The notes under the pieces were generated by a model. That model was not told where the DNA came from, did not search any database, and saw only the letters and a list, made by a program, of their open reading frames with translations. Made by a program: the position numbers and the translations under genes. This document shows, in pieces, positions 34,775-48,579 of a stretch of 64,000 nt of DNA. The first letter of the stretch is position 1; each line of letters begins with the position of its first letter. The DNA is taken from the NCBI GenBank assembly GCA_004794785.1, contig SJOL01008870.1, positions 71,341 to 135,340 on the forward strand. Reading direction: 5' to 3'. Source of the DNA: Opisthorchis felineus. Taxonomy: Eukaryota; Platyhelminthes; Trematoda; Opisthorchiida; Opisthorchiidae.

Positions 34775-37700
34775 TCTATGCTAACAGAGCTACCAACATT
34801 TTCCTCTATACTAGTCCAAAGTATTCCGAAGCATTCAGGTGACCTGTTTGAGCTTACATCTTGTTGAGTTGAGCGGGTCATATGTGAGTAGTTAGCGGGC
34901 GTTCCGTCTTTCATGACGAAAAGAATTTACGCGCCGATTAGATTCGTCCCCGCCATTAGGAGGCTTTCAGAGGCTTTCTCTCTGGGGTCAGCGTACTACG
35001 TGATAACCATGTGGTAGGTAGTTAAAAGTGTCACCGAATGAAATATCACACCACTCACTGGTTCACCACTTTAAGCTCCTGTGTTGAGCTATCCTCTCAC
35101 AGATTGTTCAAAGGATGCTATACAAAAACAAATGATAATCACCTTCCTTGTGCATTCAAAGCTTACAGTCGAAGCATATGATATTTGGACGTTAAGGGTA
35201 AATAGTCGCTCCAATCCTCCTTATATTCCTACAATCCACCATTCCTGCTGCTCAAAAATACCCAAAGTTCTGGTGAGCTCACTTATCCCCAGGTCCTGGA
35301 GTAGTTTCTCAGCTACTTCTTCCTTTTCGTTTCTTGAAACGGTGACGCATCGCAATTTTTCTAACTACCGAATACCAACCCCGAGGCTGTCTCACGGCGA
35401 ATATCACCAAGGTCATCGTCATCATCCTCAACATAATATCAGTGTCCACAAAGTGATGTTTCGCTGACGTACTATGTTGGAACAGTATTGTTAGTTGTAG
35501 AACCAACGGTTGTACGCTGGCTGGGATACTTTCAGAGCGCCAAAACCGAGACACGAGGACAATCAGGGTCCTGGACCGAAACCTTTGGCTCATATGCTTG
35601 ACAGCAAGCCAGCGGTATTTTAAAGAACCAGTCACCACACATTTTTCAGCTCCCAACCTGTGTTGGTCAAACCTGTAACCATTGGCCAACCTGGTATGGG
35701 AGACCGTGAGGGGAGCACGGACACTCCCCAGTATGGTTCAGTGGGTTATGCAGACCCACAAATCACCACACCACGGTAAGATCCAGTCTTATCGTGACCA
35801 GTGTATCACGGACAATATAAAAGTAACATCGTTCCGTTTTTAGTAACCCATCCTGAGGATTCTGGTGCGATTATTCACAAAAACGGGGTGTTATTCACAC
35901 TTTTTTCCATTTCATATTTCAAGTTTCCTCATTTCGAATTCACTTACAATAATACCTCTGTTGTTTATGATGGCATGTCGCGATTTATTCCACACTGTTT
36001 GAAGCTCGAACTCTGTCCTGCAAATGTACAGACACCGGTAAATGTATGCCTCCCCCAAAGATTTGTTTTTTTTTCTTGTAACTCCTGCGCCACCACAAGT
36101 GGCAAGGCCAACAATATGGTTGTAAGTCGGACCTAATAGCTGGGGCACCCGGTGGGATTCAGTCTTGCTGGAGTCATGCTGGATCGACCGGTTGTAATTC
36201 ACAATCACATGTCTTCTCTCTCATTTTCGAATCCCAGTGAGACATTAAATAATTGCAGGAAGAACTAAAATTATTGTTTGGCTTTTCGCTTCAACCCACC
36301 CATATATTCCAAAAATCGCTTCCAGTTTATCTATGAGCTTCCTTTGACTCTGTTCATCGTTAGACCAACGAACAAAGCAAAACCTTCTAGTCCTGATCGT
36401 AACCTTCTCTTTTGCATCGAAGTTTCCTTCAAACCTCGCACTCTTTCTAATATAGCTATCCACTGGCTTTGTGGCCCTTCTTCTGGAAACTTAACTTAGC
36501 CTAAACCAAGCGTGGGTCTGTTCGATCAGAATAACTATAGCTCCACTTCACTCAAGGTTTTTCTGAAGCCTGGAGTCTTTCCTGGCCAACTGGCACCTGT
36601 GTGGTCGTGAAGATAGTGCCTAACATCAGGAGTAGTTTACACACCGGTAAATTGCTAGTGTCTTTCGTAATTTTGATCAGCTGTCCTAGAATCGCTAGCT
36701 GTCATTGAGTTCGCTGAACTGGGCAGGTTCTTTACAAACGGTTTGCAACCGGTCGAAAGGATATCTGAGGTGAGTGGCAAATTATGGACGCGTAGTAGTT
36801 AAGCGACGCTTCACGGTGAGACTCATCTTCTCCCATAAACTGCTGCGAGAGCAATAGTAAGACGACTCTTGTACTAGATAGCTCGAAACACCGGCTTTCG
36901 CGGTGATGCCCTTGAGAGTAAGGATTGTGGGTTTAGTTCGAACAACACGATAAAGAAAAAATATGGCATACAGAGGGAAAAAAGCTACACTGATAAAGGC
37001 TTCCTAGATCCATCTAGATCCATCTACCGAGCCAAAGACCTGCGCCGAAGTGTGTTTAACAACGTCTACCTTTGAGCTGTCACTATCTGACGCTCATAAA
37101 TCTTAATCCTCTTGAACAACCAAACTCCTCTCGAAGCTGATTATGATTCACCTCGATCTCATGAAATACCCAATAATTAGACTACACGGCATTCTACCCA
37201 TCGATTGTCCAGAATCCAGTCAACCAGGCCCCTATCGTGATTGTCGCAAAGCCGGGTGAAGCAGGTTGGAACGCACACCCGATAGATCGACAGACGGACA
37301 GACAGACAGACAGACCGTACACAGATTCACACAACGCAGTCCTTCATCTGATCTGGATAGGGTTTTAAGTAAACGACTGAGCGCTCCCCAAGGTCGTCTG
37401 CCATCAGCTGATTGATGAGATCACGTCCACAAAATGGCGAATCTAGCGTGCATCATCTACTTTAGTTGCATAACTCTCTACATTGGGTTGCTTTCATCCT
37501 TTAGCTTAACAAAATTGACCAAACCAGTAAATATGAAGTTTAAAAGCTTCCTTCCTACAAAGAAATGCTGTCTGTTTTAGCAAGTCTTCATATGTGGCTG
37601 CGTAAGAAGTTTAAAAATCGTTAGGAATATGAGGAATACCCAAAACCCTACAAAAGCTGCCCATATAAACGTAATTTCTCATTAAGTAAACTGGCACGTG

Positions 37701-37942
37701 GATTGTTGTGTACTGTCTCCTTTGAGCAATCTACCAACCTTGAGTAATAGACTTTATATGTCTTGTAAACTGCAAACGCTACGTTTAAAATTTGGGGTTC
37801 ATTTGCGTCTTGTGTTCACACCATCTCAGATAACAGGTGAATGTCCTGCTTCATATAGGCTTTCCACTCTGATGCTGAAGTGGGCGACAGAGTGATTCAG
37901 GGCAGATACGTTGTAGTCATTTGGCTTCGATATGGTCTAGCC
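34775..37942. other. Gene-free stretch with one GACA microsatellite
   Basis: Frames of 128 (35081-35467) and 126 codons (35309-35689, minus) overlap each other on opposite strands and have no known domain. The region near 36715-36790 holds words faintly like family D (TTCGCTGAACTGGGCAG), too worn to call. A GACA tetranucleotide run lies at 37288-37314. Confidence 0.4.
37288..37314. repeat. GACA tetranucleotide microsatellite
   Basis: Roughly six GACA units with one substitution, seen directly. Confidence 0.85.
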
Positions 37943-37957
37943 ATATATATATATATN
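37943..37957. repeat. AT microsatellite with one unresolved base
   Basis: Seven AT units ending in a single N at 37957, at the downstream edge of a PLE scrap. This echoes the TA run and N gap at the edge of the first PLE. Confidence 0.85.
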
Positions 37958-37964
37958 TACGTTC

Positions 37965-38190
37965 CCCGATTCATCAAGATATGCAGTGAAATGCGTGCCA
38001 AATAAAAATTTTGTGGTATCTCTTCGATTGTATTGCGTGACTGACGAATGAAAAAATATCATCAACGTAACATTTATAGAAATGTAATTTTACAATAAAT
38101 GGTGTCAGCTAACTTTCAAATTTACTCATAAATGTATCGGCCTAGGTGTTATTCCGTTTCTCTCTCAGTGGCGAGAAATGTTATGCTGGA
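37965..38190 (-). pseudogene. Penelope-like RT scrap with intact YVDD
   Basis: On the minus strand the peptide ADTFMSKFES is followed by LTPFIVKLHFYKCYVDDIFS, matching the PLE block in which a conserved 'FM..E' helix precedes the YVDD catalytic motif (YVDD at 38058-38069). A stop breaks it, and neither the remaining RT nor the endonuclease is found downstream. It is too short to say whether it belongs to the same family as the copy at 28330. Confidence 0.65.
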
Positions 38191-38224
38191 TGTAAAACTT
38201 CAAATTAATAATTTCAAGTCAACT

Positions 38225-38290
38225 TGGGAACCGATGAGTCCTAAATGGGGCAAAGCCCGTGGTGGGCTGCGACAGATGTTGATAAATCTC
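38225..38290 (+). repeat. Family C scrap with broken hammerhead
   Basis: CCGATGA (38231-38237) in place of CTGATGA, GTCC and GGGG as stem II remains, CAAAG in place of GAAAC, then GTGGTGGGCTGCGACAG, matching the stem I side of family C. Non-functional. It sits 35 bp from a PLE scrap on the other strand. Confidence 0.5.
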
Positions 38291-41200
38291 GGAAGTAGCA
38301 TACCCTACACGGAAAAAGCTTTCATATCTGGGACATCGACGTAAATAAACCCTGAGATAGCTTTTACACAGCTCATCTGTCTGACCAACAATAAACCGGT
38401 GATGCATTTGAGCATGACGTCAAAAGACGTTTCGGGTTTAGCGTCCAGACAAGTTATTAAAGTGAGCAGACAATGGTTAGGTAACAAGCGAAGGTATGCA
38501 TGTTTCTCAAATTTTCTTGTTATGAACTGCGAAGAACAACAAGGCTGTGAAGGCGTAAAACAAAGCAGGTGAAAAAATCAATCTATTATCGTAAGTCAAC
38601 AGTCGTTATGCGGTGTTTTTATTCGCCTTGAAAAGTAAATGTTTAACGCAGGGCTGGGATGGAGTTTGAGCCTGCAACTTTTAACAATTAATTTCAACCA
38701 ATAACGGTCCAGCACCGCGGCAAGTAAACCTGCGCCAAAACATCCCATGGATTCCTAGAGGGCACGCGAGGACTACCATCACTTATTTTGGGATGGCACT
38801 GTTACCTGTTGGTGGTTTCTGACATTCATCCTTATGTGTCATCCCAGCTACAGATTCGCCCTTCTTCCTGAGACAGTTCCTCTGAATAGGAGATGCTTTC
38901 AGGAAGAGAATGGCTTGCACCCTCGAGATGGAAAGTTGGTTTCTGTAAAAACTGATCACATTTGGAACAAGATGAACTTCTTCCACTCAAGCCGCCCGGC
39001 GGAGCTCACGCTTTTGAAAGATATCTGGTAGGCAATAATTACATGCTAGGTCTTCATCGACTAGTTTACAGAAAATGGTGATCAAACCACTACAGCAACC
39101 TCCGACATGCGATGGCCACAATTGTAACTTCCCCGTTATTTCAAAAGCTCACAAAGTCTGAAGGATATCTTCCCGTCTGCGGAAGTCTTTGGGCTGTTTA
39201 CCTAGAAGTGAGGTTAGAAAACTACATTGTACGAAACGATTGCGTTATCTGTCTAACTAACCAACTATGTTGAGTCTCCAGAGTTTCTTCCAACGTTTTG
39301 TTCGCATTGAGATGAACGTTTTACCAAGTGGATGGTGGTAGCGCGAAACTGCCTCAGTCGCTTGCAAAAAAGAGATACATAACGCGCACCCAACCGACTT
39401 TATATCAGGTATCCACCTCGTCGCAACCGCCGTATCCAAATAAGGATAAGACATAAGAAAACTGGAAAACTGGATCCAAGAAGAAGAGGTACAGCGGACT
39501 GACTGAATATAACTGGAGGAGAAGCAGGCGAACCATGATCGTTTGAGTGAAACTGCCGTTGAGAAAGAAAATCATGCTCCCCTCAAAGAACGTACTATCT
39601 CAGGACTTGTCGAAATAACGTTCGCTTCAAAAGCACACTTTTTCGGAGAGAACAAGATTTTAAACATCTAAGTGGGAATTTCTCCGCTCGCGACTGTCAT
39701 GGTCATAGACGGAAAAACAATTCGATGGGGACACCTGCCACACGAAACGTTTATACGACATAACCCCAAAAATGTTGCATCAAACACCATATTCGTGCAA
39801 ATTACATCATCATCATCTTACTGCGGGACCGCCGATGTGTGTACTGTACCACCAGGGGGAAAGCCACATTCGCCAATCGGTTGCTCATAATAATGACTGA
39901 GACGTTTTCTCGACGTGGGGTGAATTCAGCAAGTGCGTGCAGTAGGCTAAGTACTAAGAAGCGATATTCATATTCGCCACTATGGGCAGTGACGTGTCAG
40001 TAGTAGAAACTGGAAACCACCAGTACGGTAGGACGTGACTCCAGTAAAAAGTGAGAAGAAATGGTAGGTTCGTAGATCATATGCCCATAGGCATCAGTAG
40101 CAAAGTGCCTACACCATTCAGAAACATCAAAATTAGTACGCTCTCAGAGGAACTGATTAGGTCATGTTTGAACCTTATTTGACACAACCTCAGCGCACAA
40201 AGGCAGACAAAGTTAAGCTAGTCAGACCGGTTAGAAATAGGCTAGATTTCATGGTCAGTGGTTTTCAAACACACCCAAGAATATCGACCCCACCCATTCC
40301 ACAGTGTTCAATTTTTTAGAAGCGGCTTTTGTTCCGCGCTACCACATTATAGTCTTTCTACAGTGAACGAACCACTAAGATAGTTGGAAGCAGAATTCAC
40401 ATTTTCCCCACCTTGGTTGGGCATACACACGCGCGTTAAACTGACAGCTTCATCTGATTTTCTGGTGGTTCTAGTTCGTTACCTGCTACTCGTCTGCAGA
40501 CCACTTCAAAATGGACATAATGTAACCAGCGAAAATTCACTGTGACAGGGTGGTCAGATATTTGAGTCAGCTCAAGTTCTTTATATCGGAGAGGCCAAGT
40601 TCCACATCAAGTTGCACAGACAGCCATTTGACGTAGGTCAAATTCGTTTCCGACACCAAAACGGAGTAGTCGTCGAATGAGACATTCCTGGGTACTACGC
40701 GACGTCGCGTGTTGTTGCCTAGATAAAATTTCAAAGCAACACATTTAACAGATACGACATGGCCCGATATGTATCTATCTGCGGTGCCGAGCGTGTAAAC
40801 TATATTCATTGTTCATTGGTGCACTAATACGAGTGGAACTCTTGACTAGCTCCTTTGATGGATTGAGTCCACAAAGCCTGAATGTCCAAAGCCACTGTCC
40901 GTCGCATTGAATGTTGCCCTTCCTAGGTCTTGTGTTGTCAAGCTGGCTTTTGTGAGTGATAGTTCACACGAACACGCATAATCACCGACTTACTGTGACA
41001 GACACATGGGTAACACATCCAATCCTCATCGGCCCGTTTCAGCGGGAGTTTCAATACTTAAACAAAGGAGCAATATAATACGGTTTCAATACTTGGTATT
41101 GCAGGTCGCTGCATTTTACTTTACACCACCCCGGTCGGGTACCAGACGCTACATGATTTTAAGTCACCGTACATTTAGGCGACAAGAGGAGGGAGCACAC

Positions 41201-44200
41201 CCCATACTCGGTTGAAGCGACCGATGGGAAAATATGACGGACGTAATGGAGTGTGTTTCAAGCCACTAGTTTAGAGCCACAAGCTATCTGAAGTGATAAA
41301 GTGGCAGGAGGCCGTAAGCGAAGTAATCAACTAAAGTAAACGGCCAAATCTATGTTCAAGTGCTCCACATTCTAGTTGTTTCAATGATGCAGGGCCTGTC
41401 TGGATTTTGGCGGGAACCAGACGCGTTCAGACAGTCAAAGCTACGTGAGATAGACAGCAGACGGAAAATAAGGTGTCACACCACTTAGAAAGAGCCAACT
41501 GATATCTGACGAATCAGTAGTGTGGCGGTGAATAAACTGCGGCGTAAACCGATTCGACGGCCCACACGCGTTGCCCGTTCATCATTCCCTCATTATATAG
41601 GAACTCATATTTTTTCATTGTTGATCGGAAGTCGTGTTTTATACACCACCTAGCAATGTTCGTGTAGCTATTTCTGTGACTGCTTGTCGGCTACAAAAAG
41701 CTTTTTTCATTCTCAGAAGACATATGTACGCCGCGTAGAGGAACAAAAAAAAACACATGGTTTGAGCATAATAAGTATCCAGCATGAAATGAGAGTTGCA
41801 AGCGGCAAGCCAGTGCAGAATTTTACACTCAACTGCGCGGTAGCGTGTGATGAACTCCGTCACTTTCCCCTGGTTTGCCCCGCAGATGCCCAGCCTATCG
41901 TATCCCTAGTTGTGCCACTTTAATATTTTACACTAGAATTATGAGTGCAAAAATCAAAATTTTTTAACATTCTTAACTGCACAACGATCTTCTATATGTG
42001 TGCAAACCTGAGCTGCCTATGTCGGGCTTAAATGTGCGCCCTGGAAGCGAGTAGACTATCGTGAATAGGACGATTTTATCCATCCTTGGAGGTATCCTAT
42101 CCTCGAGAGAGGACCCATCTGTAAATGAACATTTTGGGACATAGCCTTGAGATGCGAGCCTGTCCATAGGATATTGACCATTGACGTTAAACCTCGGATG
42201 ATTCTTGAGAGAGGTGCTGTGAAAACTCTCCTGGCTAATAAAGTGACATTCTAAGGCCAACGCTTGTGGTTGCAACCACTAGCATCCACTAGAGTTGCTC
42301 TATTTTTCAGAATGGGTTTTTGTATGACAGCTTTGTTGAATCTGTTCTACACAGCCAACAACGGTACATCTAGCGCGCTTTTCGGTCATGGCTACTGGTG
42401 GTACTAACAGGGTAACAAGGTATCTACTCGACTATTGTATTTCTGTTTTGTGTCTCAACCTACCTACCAATTTCGTTTGAAATGCCCAAAAACCTCTGGA
42501 CCTACTGGATGAATAAAACAATAAGTTACCAGGTCGAGAAATAAAATTGTCTAGAAGGATTCTTGATGATGGCCTGTTAATCATAAATATCATGAACGAA
42601 GACGGGTAAAATCTCAGCAGGGTAGCCAATGTCTCCCTATTGGAAGGCGTAATCAAGCACTTCAAAATAATCACATGATGCACCATTGGTTATCCATACT
42701 AGGGATATATAGAATACAGGGCTCAGCTGAAAAATAAACATGAGGGAATTCGGGGGGTACTGCCAAATTACTTGATTTCTTCCTAAATTTTGAGGCTTCA
42801 CCTCGCCGTTGTGAAATCCTGGTACCTGTCTTTATAGTATAGAACTAGAAGTAGATTCTTACGCACGGATTTAAACGGAAAACCCTGAAGTACTAAAAAA
42901 GACAGTTGACTTAGTCATTGCTTGCACTGAGGCATGAGCTTACCTGCGGTCATTGTGTTTGTAGTCCACAAGTAAGATTCTATGTTCCCAGCTTCAATGT
43001 TTCTAAGGGGTACTGCCATGCAAGTATAGGATTAGCTTGGGAACATGACCCTCTTTTTTCCAAACAGCATACATTGAGTCTTGAATAATTTTCCTTTTGC
43101 AGATTGTCAGTTACCTGCGTTTACTTAGGCTTATGCAAAAATTGCAGGTGTAATGTTATGCCCTCTGAAAAATTCAGGGACAACCTGGTGTGAAATCCAT
43201 CACTCCGAGGTAAGGCCACCAAAGATGGGCAAAATACCCCTTTGCCCCATAGATGCTTCCGCGGAATAAATCGAACCACTTCAATCCTGTTACCCGTATA
43301 CTTTAGAATTCCATTTTTCGGTGACCAATCGGGTATTCTGCTGGCAGCCGGCAAAAATAATATAGCGTTCAATGCAGTAGGTCTCAACAAACGTTTTGGG
43401 GAGAAGCCAGACACAGCACACTTCTCCGCCAAAGCTACTGATCCATCGATGGTAAACCAACCAACCGTCTTGTGTCTTTTAAAGCTTTACCGTTGGGTCA
43501 ACAATTACTTGTGTAGTTGATTTGGTTGTCCGGGAAACCATATCATCCTATGACAGTCAAACGGGGACGACCGACATGTTTCGAGATGCCAACTGACGAC
43601 ACACAATCGTCTTTTCGTCTTCCATCTGGGACGTTTGAAAAAGGCAAGGTGCTTTTTCACTACAGTGGCATTTTCTACCTGATCGCGACAAACAGCTGCG
43701 TAATTTGGGATTGACGCAGTCAATCACGTCCAAACGCAGGAGGTAAAAATAGCATGAAGTTGCAACTGAATTGGGGTAACCTACTGTTACCACATATGCT
43801 GTGGCTTCATTGATCGACCAAAGCCGGACACAACTCAGTTCTGTCACGCCTAAGCAAGCACATCCCAGTGTCAGGAAAAGGCTTCTTTGGTCGAATGAAT
43901 CAAAGAACCGTGGAGCACGAATAGACTACATCCTCCATGGGATTGATCAGCAGCTTGTGTTCTCTGCACAGCACTTTTATACAGACTAAAGGGAGAAACA
44001 TTTCGGCGAGCTGGCTACCAACGGTGAACAAAGCCAATCTGAGAAAAAAGCAAGGTTCCTGGACACATCAAGCACTGCTGTTAATGCACTGAGTTGGTCA
44101 AACCGACAAGCCCAAGTTAAGCACGCAAATCTACGAAATACGTATTTGGTACGTTTCCATGAACAAATCAAAAAATCTTAAGAGAATAACTGTGTTCTAA

Positions 44201-47200
44201 GGGTAGTGGGATACTTCTTGATTTTCTAGCAGACGTATGGAGAAAAAACGGCAGATAGCAGTGTTGAATAACCACCGTTACTGATTATCTGTCAGTCCTT
44301 TTTACAGGATGGTATGGAGGTCAAACAAGAACCTGATAAAGCGTAAGCCAGTTGTAACAGTCAGCCAAAAAGTGCCCGGTCAGAGGCAGTGTATCTTGAG
44401 GATACGTATTTTACTCAGCGTTTAGGATATCTTCACCGCATCGACGAGACCTTTCATTCCATATCTAGGGCAATGCTTTCATAGCCTAGTCTCTCATTCA
44501 TGATCTGGTTTATTGTTTCTCTTCATAATGTTTTATGTCTGCTGGAAAAGTGCGGTAATAGATCACATCATCGTCCAGTGTCATTCAGGTCTCTCTGAGA
44601 ATAACCAAGTAACAAGTAATGATGCTGAGGAGTAGTGGGAGAAAGCAACTATCCTGTCCCTATCCAAAATGCCGCACGGTGATACGGTGAAGCGCGAAAA
44701 ACTGGAAAGGAATACAGGCTTCCTTGATTCCCAGGTTTCGCCACACACATCGTGGTCGGTGGCGCACACAAGAGGTACTGGGGAACGGTGTATAACTACT
44801 GATGAAGCATACAAGTAGTCTATTGAGCGGTGTCCAGGCTCCGCTCCCGTGCCTGACAGAAAGTGAGGGTTACTAGGGAAATTATGGAATCGCTTGGTAC
44901 TCTCCGTTTGTGATTGGCTACTAGACAAAGAACGTCCAGGAAAGTTCGAGTGGACGCTTGGGAATGTTCACTGTTTAAAAACTCTGTGCAGACGAGATGT
45001 TTACTTCGTGTTTGCTAATAAATAACTTTGCAGCGAAGGGTTTTCTTCCTTTCTCTAGTCGTACTCTGAAGGAAAAGCTGGCATCCTTCTGTCTGGCTGC
45101 TTAAACCCATTTTCACTTGGTGAACATTTATTTTGCCAGGTTTTTCTCTGACTCAAAACACGTTCTCAGGTTAGAGAAACGTTCAACGCTTATCCACAAA
45201 TACATTGAATTCGTAAAGTTCATGCTATCCATTGCCGCCGGTTCTGTAACACTGCAGTCGGTAAACTGCCAGCCTTGGCGGTAGAACCTTCAAACTATGC
45301 TCTGCGAATTGCTTTAGTGAACAGAACGAAATCGCTATTTACCTGGAGTGGTAATGTTTGTTCATGCAGGCACATGTGTGCTGTGTGAATGAAAAATGTT
45401 GCCCATACACTCATGTTCACTGTCAACTTCTTCACCCGAGCTGATTACAGGTAATTAATAATCATCTAGATTATCTTCAGAAAGTAGGCTCATTTCACAT
45501 ATAATCGGTAAAGGGCAGCGAGGGTGACCTATTTACAACGTTTGAGGGACGTAGGTCGCCAGACAACAAGACTTCCACATTTTGAACGGACTGCATACAG
45601 TCCAGCAACAGATTCTGTCGTTAGTAAACTTTTGCAACAGATAGCTGAAATTCAAGTATTCTGTCCATTTAAAGTCGGAAGTGCAAATATTTCCTGGACA
45701 TAACGCAGACTGGTCGATCAAGAGGATAGCTTGACCACTCAGTACTGGAAGACCTTGGTAAACTGACACATTGAGGTAATGAAAACTCATTAACTTTTGA
45801 AAAACTTGGCACATTTCCTTATACTTGTATTAGAAGCCTAAATCTAGTGTGTTCTGGGAAGTAAATGGAATTTGCAATGAAGTAGTCTACCAAACTTGCC
45901 ACAATGAATAAATAAATGAGCAGACAAAAGTCCTTCTTAGATGGCATCTACACCAACATCTAGTCAAAAGGCTCCAACTCTCAAAAGAGTTTGGCTTTTT
46001 ATTAGGTCCTTTTAGTGTTTCTTTTCAAAACCAACGACGCATGAGTAAGTTGTGTGCTGGAAAATCGAAAGCTGACTTGTCATACTTCCACTTGTGGTTA
46101 TTAACAAGTTGATATACTTGATCCACATAAATACTGAAATTTCCTGGTGACATAACATTGTGTGCATTCCCTTTTTGTTGTAAACAGATTCCATAATTTC
46201 ACTTTTTCTCATTTTGGGTTATAGGAAAAGGTTTGAGTTCCTAGATTTTAGTGGCCGACTCCGATGAATTTGCGTTAATTAGGGTACACACATAGCAGCG
46301 TTATGGGTGACCCCACCAAGAAGGATCATCGCCAGCTAATACCACCACAATCTCTTCAGTTTGGTTGGAAAAAGACACATTCGGGGCATTCATCATCAGC
46401 TTACAAGAAAAACTGTCATAGCTGTTTCCGACATGCAGATTTTCTAGTCAACAAAGATCAGTACGAAAAACTCGTGAAATGGTGTCATATACGACTGTGG
46501 GTGACCACAAGAGAGTCAAGGTTGCTTCTGCTATAGTCAGAGGTTTAAAATAATTTTTTATCTGTAAGTATACAAGTAAGTAAGTAATTATGCAGGTTGT
46601 CTTACTGTGCAGAGCATATGAAGGGATCAAAAGAGAGTGGTCTCTTTTGGACGAAGCCTGAGTAGTACTAATCAGTAGGCTAACCAGAAGTTTTCTGCGT
46701 TCGTTTTTCCCCTTCTACATAAGACAAATGCACATTAAACAATGTTGATAAATCACTGGGCTCTTCGTTAAAACACAGTTATTTAATTAGGACAGGCTAC
46801 AAAGGTCTACCCGCGTAAAAATCTCATTGGTTCTAAGGTGTCCGGAAGTTGGCTACCCAGAATTTCAAAATGAATCAAGCCCTGATGATACAGTTGTTTA
46901 GCTCCAAACGGCCTGTGTCTTTTATATGATCACTTTTGGCTGATTCCTTGAATGGATAGATCTCGCCGAAAAAAACCTTGGAGCAAGCTGTTTTCATTAC
47001 GTCTCTTCGTGAGTTTACTAAAAGGACACAAGTATAGTTTGGTCAGCTTGCTCCTGCGAGAGGGGGGAAAATCAGGGAGAATGGTTAGCCCGTTGACTAA
47101 GAATTTTTCAGTCTGGTAGCAAAAACCGGACCGTCCGGTGTCTCCGTAGAATCTGAAGATAGAGTTGACCATTACTGCTAGTATGGGGTACGAAACAGTT

Positions 47201-47982
47201 TGAAGATATTCCGTTTCTTTTCATTTTTCCCGCTACTGCTCATTTTACGCACTACAGAATTTTCAACTGCGTCATCACGGGCAGTGGTTCGATAAGTTCT
47301 TGACCCTTACTTGCTACGCACAGTGTTCACAGGACCTCGTATTTCGTTTGTAATCAGTTTGAACTGACCTTAATAATGTGCAAATTCTTAGCATGCGTTG
47401 TGGGTTTTTTCATTACTAAACAGAACAAACATTCACTGAGAGGCTACATTGGACAAAAGTTCCAATGATTTTAGTTGAGTGGGAGGATAAATGTCTGAGA
47501 GCGTTAATCAAGACACAACAAACTGTGATAGTTCAGATACTATAAAATTAGTCGATGTGATTTCGGAGAAACATACCGCCCAATAGAATTTTGTCCACAG
47601 AACTTCTAAAGTTGAAAGAACTCTACGAAATTAACATGACCTGCTGATACCTACATTTAAGCAGAAGGAATGAGTTGGCATACATCTTTTCAGTACTCAA
47701 TTTGCGCAATAGTTTGATAAATTTGGGCATTCACCTTGATGCTGTGTTTTGTTCGCAAAAAGTGCCTTCATTGAATAAAAGCAACTAAAGGAAATCGCTG
47801 AATCTTCACGAAATATCTGAAACTGATTATCAAACTACCAAACTTTGTCCACAGATACCGTTCAGGAACCTGCAGGACTTGGCAAGCAGATGTTAGTTAG
47901 CGTGCTACGACAACGTTCCAGAAAAGGGACGACTGGTAAGCGTTAGCTAGACCGGACAGTATCAAGTATGTCACTGCATGAA
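38291..47982. other. Gene-free stretch, one weak repeat
   Basis: No recognisable gene in almost 10 kb. Overlapping frames near 43121-43989 and the 115-codon frame at 44581-44928 (minus) have no firm domain. One weak repeat (41063-41157) is listed separately. Confidence 0.4.
41063..41157 (+). repeat. Weak repeat E, copy 1
   Basis: Resembles the reverse complement of 54571-54668 at roughly two thirds identity by eye, around CTTGGTATTGCAGGTCGCTG and the following TTTACTTTACACC. The element type is unknown. Confidence 0.35.
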
Positions 47983-48294
47983 ACTACTCAAAAAGTTGCT
48001 GAGAATTTTTCAAAAGCTCACTACCGGTTTTACCCTTCTTGGGGCTAGACAGGTAGGCGCAGTCCCCGAGTTTCTGTCAACTCTACGCTCCACCTGAACC
48101 AAAATAGATTTCGACAACTACACTCATTTTCATACCAATTTGGTTTTGACGGGAGAGTTACCTAGAACCCAGCTGAATCTCTCGTTTATGGTGTTTTTAA
48201 GCAACTGAATGTGCCGTACCAGGCATGCTTATGTTTCAGCTGGCACGATATTTGAGATCTCGCGATACATTGTATAGACGTAATACACTAATCA
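47983..48294 (-). repeat. Family C full monomer, different permutation
   Basis: Begins inside the ribozyme-side end (ACTACTCA, 47983-47990), runs through the X part with the ribozyme relic and then the Y part (ACACTCATTTTCATACCAAT, CCCAGCTGAATCTCTCG). It ends again at ACTAATCA (48287-48294), the same point of the monomer. The unit is 304 bp. Compared with 29516-29836 the order of halves is swapped. The ribozyme is dead: the core reads CTGTCTA and GAAA has become TAAA (about 48015-48059). Confidence 0.75.
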
Positions 48295-48579
48295 TGCGTC
48301 TTTCCGTGAGCTATTGTAAAAGATGTTTATTCTGAACACCTTCATCTGACGCATTCATTTTCAGCGCCAAACAGCTAGTCTCAAGTTAAGATGACCTGAG
48401 TAGTTAACAGTCCACACAGCCATAAGGAGCTTTCAGTTGGCTGAAAATAACTAGCAGATGATGGCGTTTTGGTAAAAAAATTATGACGTAACTCGGGGTA
48501 AGGAAAATAAAACAGGAGAGAAACATGGAATCTGACAAATCGAGTGAAAAGTAAGCGGTTTCACTTCGGATTTAAAAAC
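48295..48579. other. Spacer between inverted family C copies
   Basis: About 285 bp with no recognised feature, separating two oppositely oriented family C copies. Confidence 0.4.

Noticed and set aside
35500..35790. Orderly GC-richer segment resembling a LINE 3' tail
   Set aside because: No second copy in the window and no coding block, so it cannot be supported from the sequence alone.
36715..36790. Possible further family D copy
   Set aside because: Only a short word (TTCGCTGAACTGGGCAG) matches; the following hairpin and core are not present.
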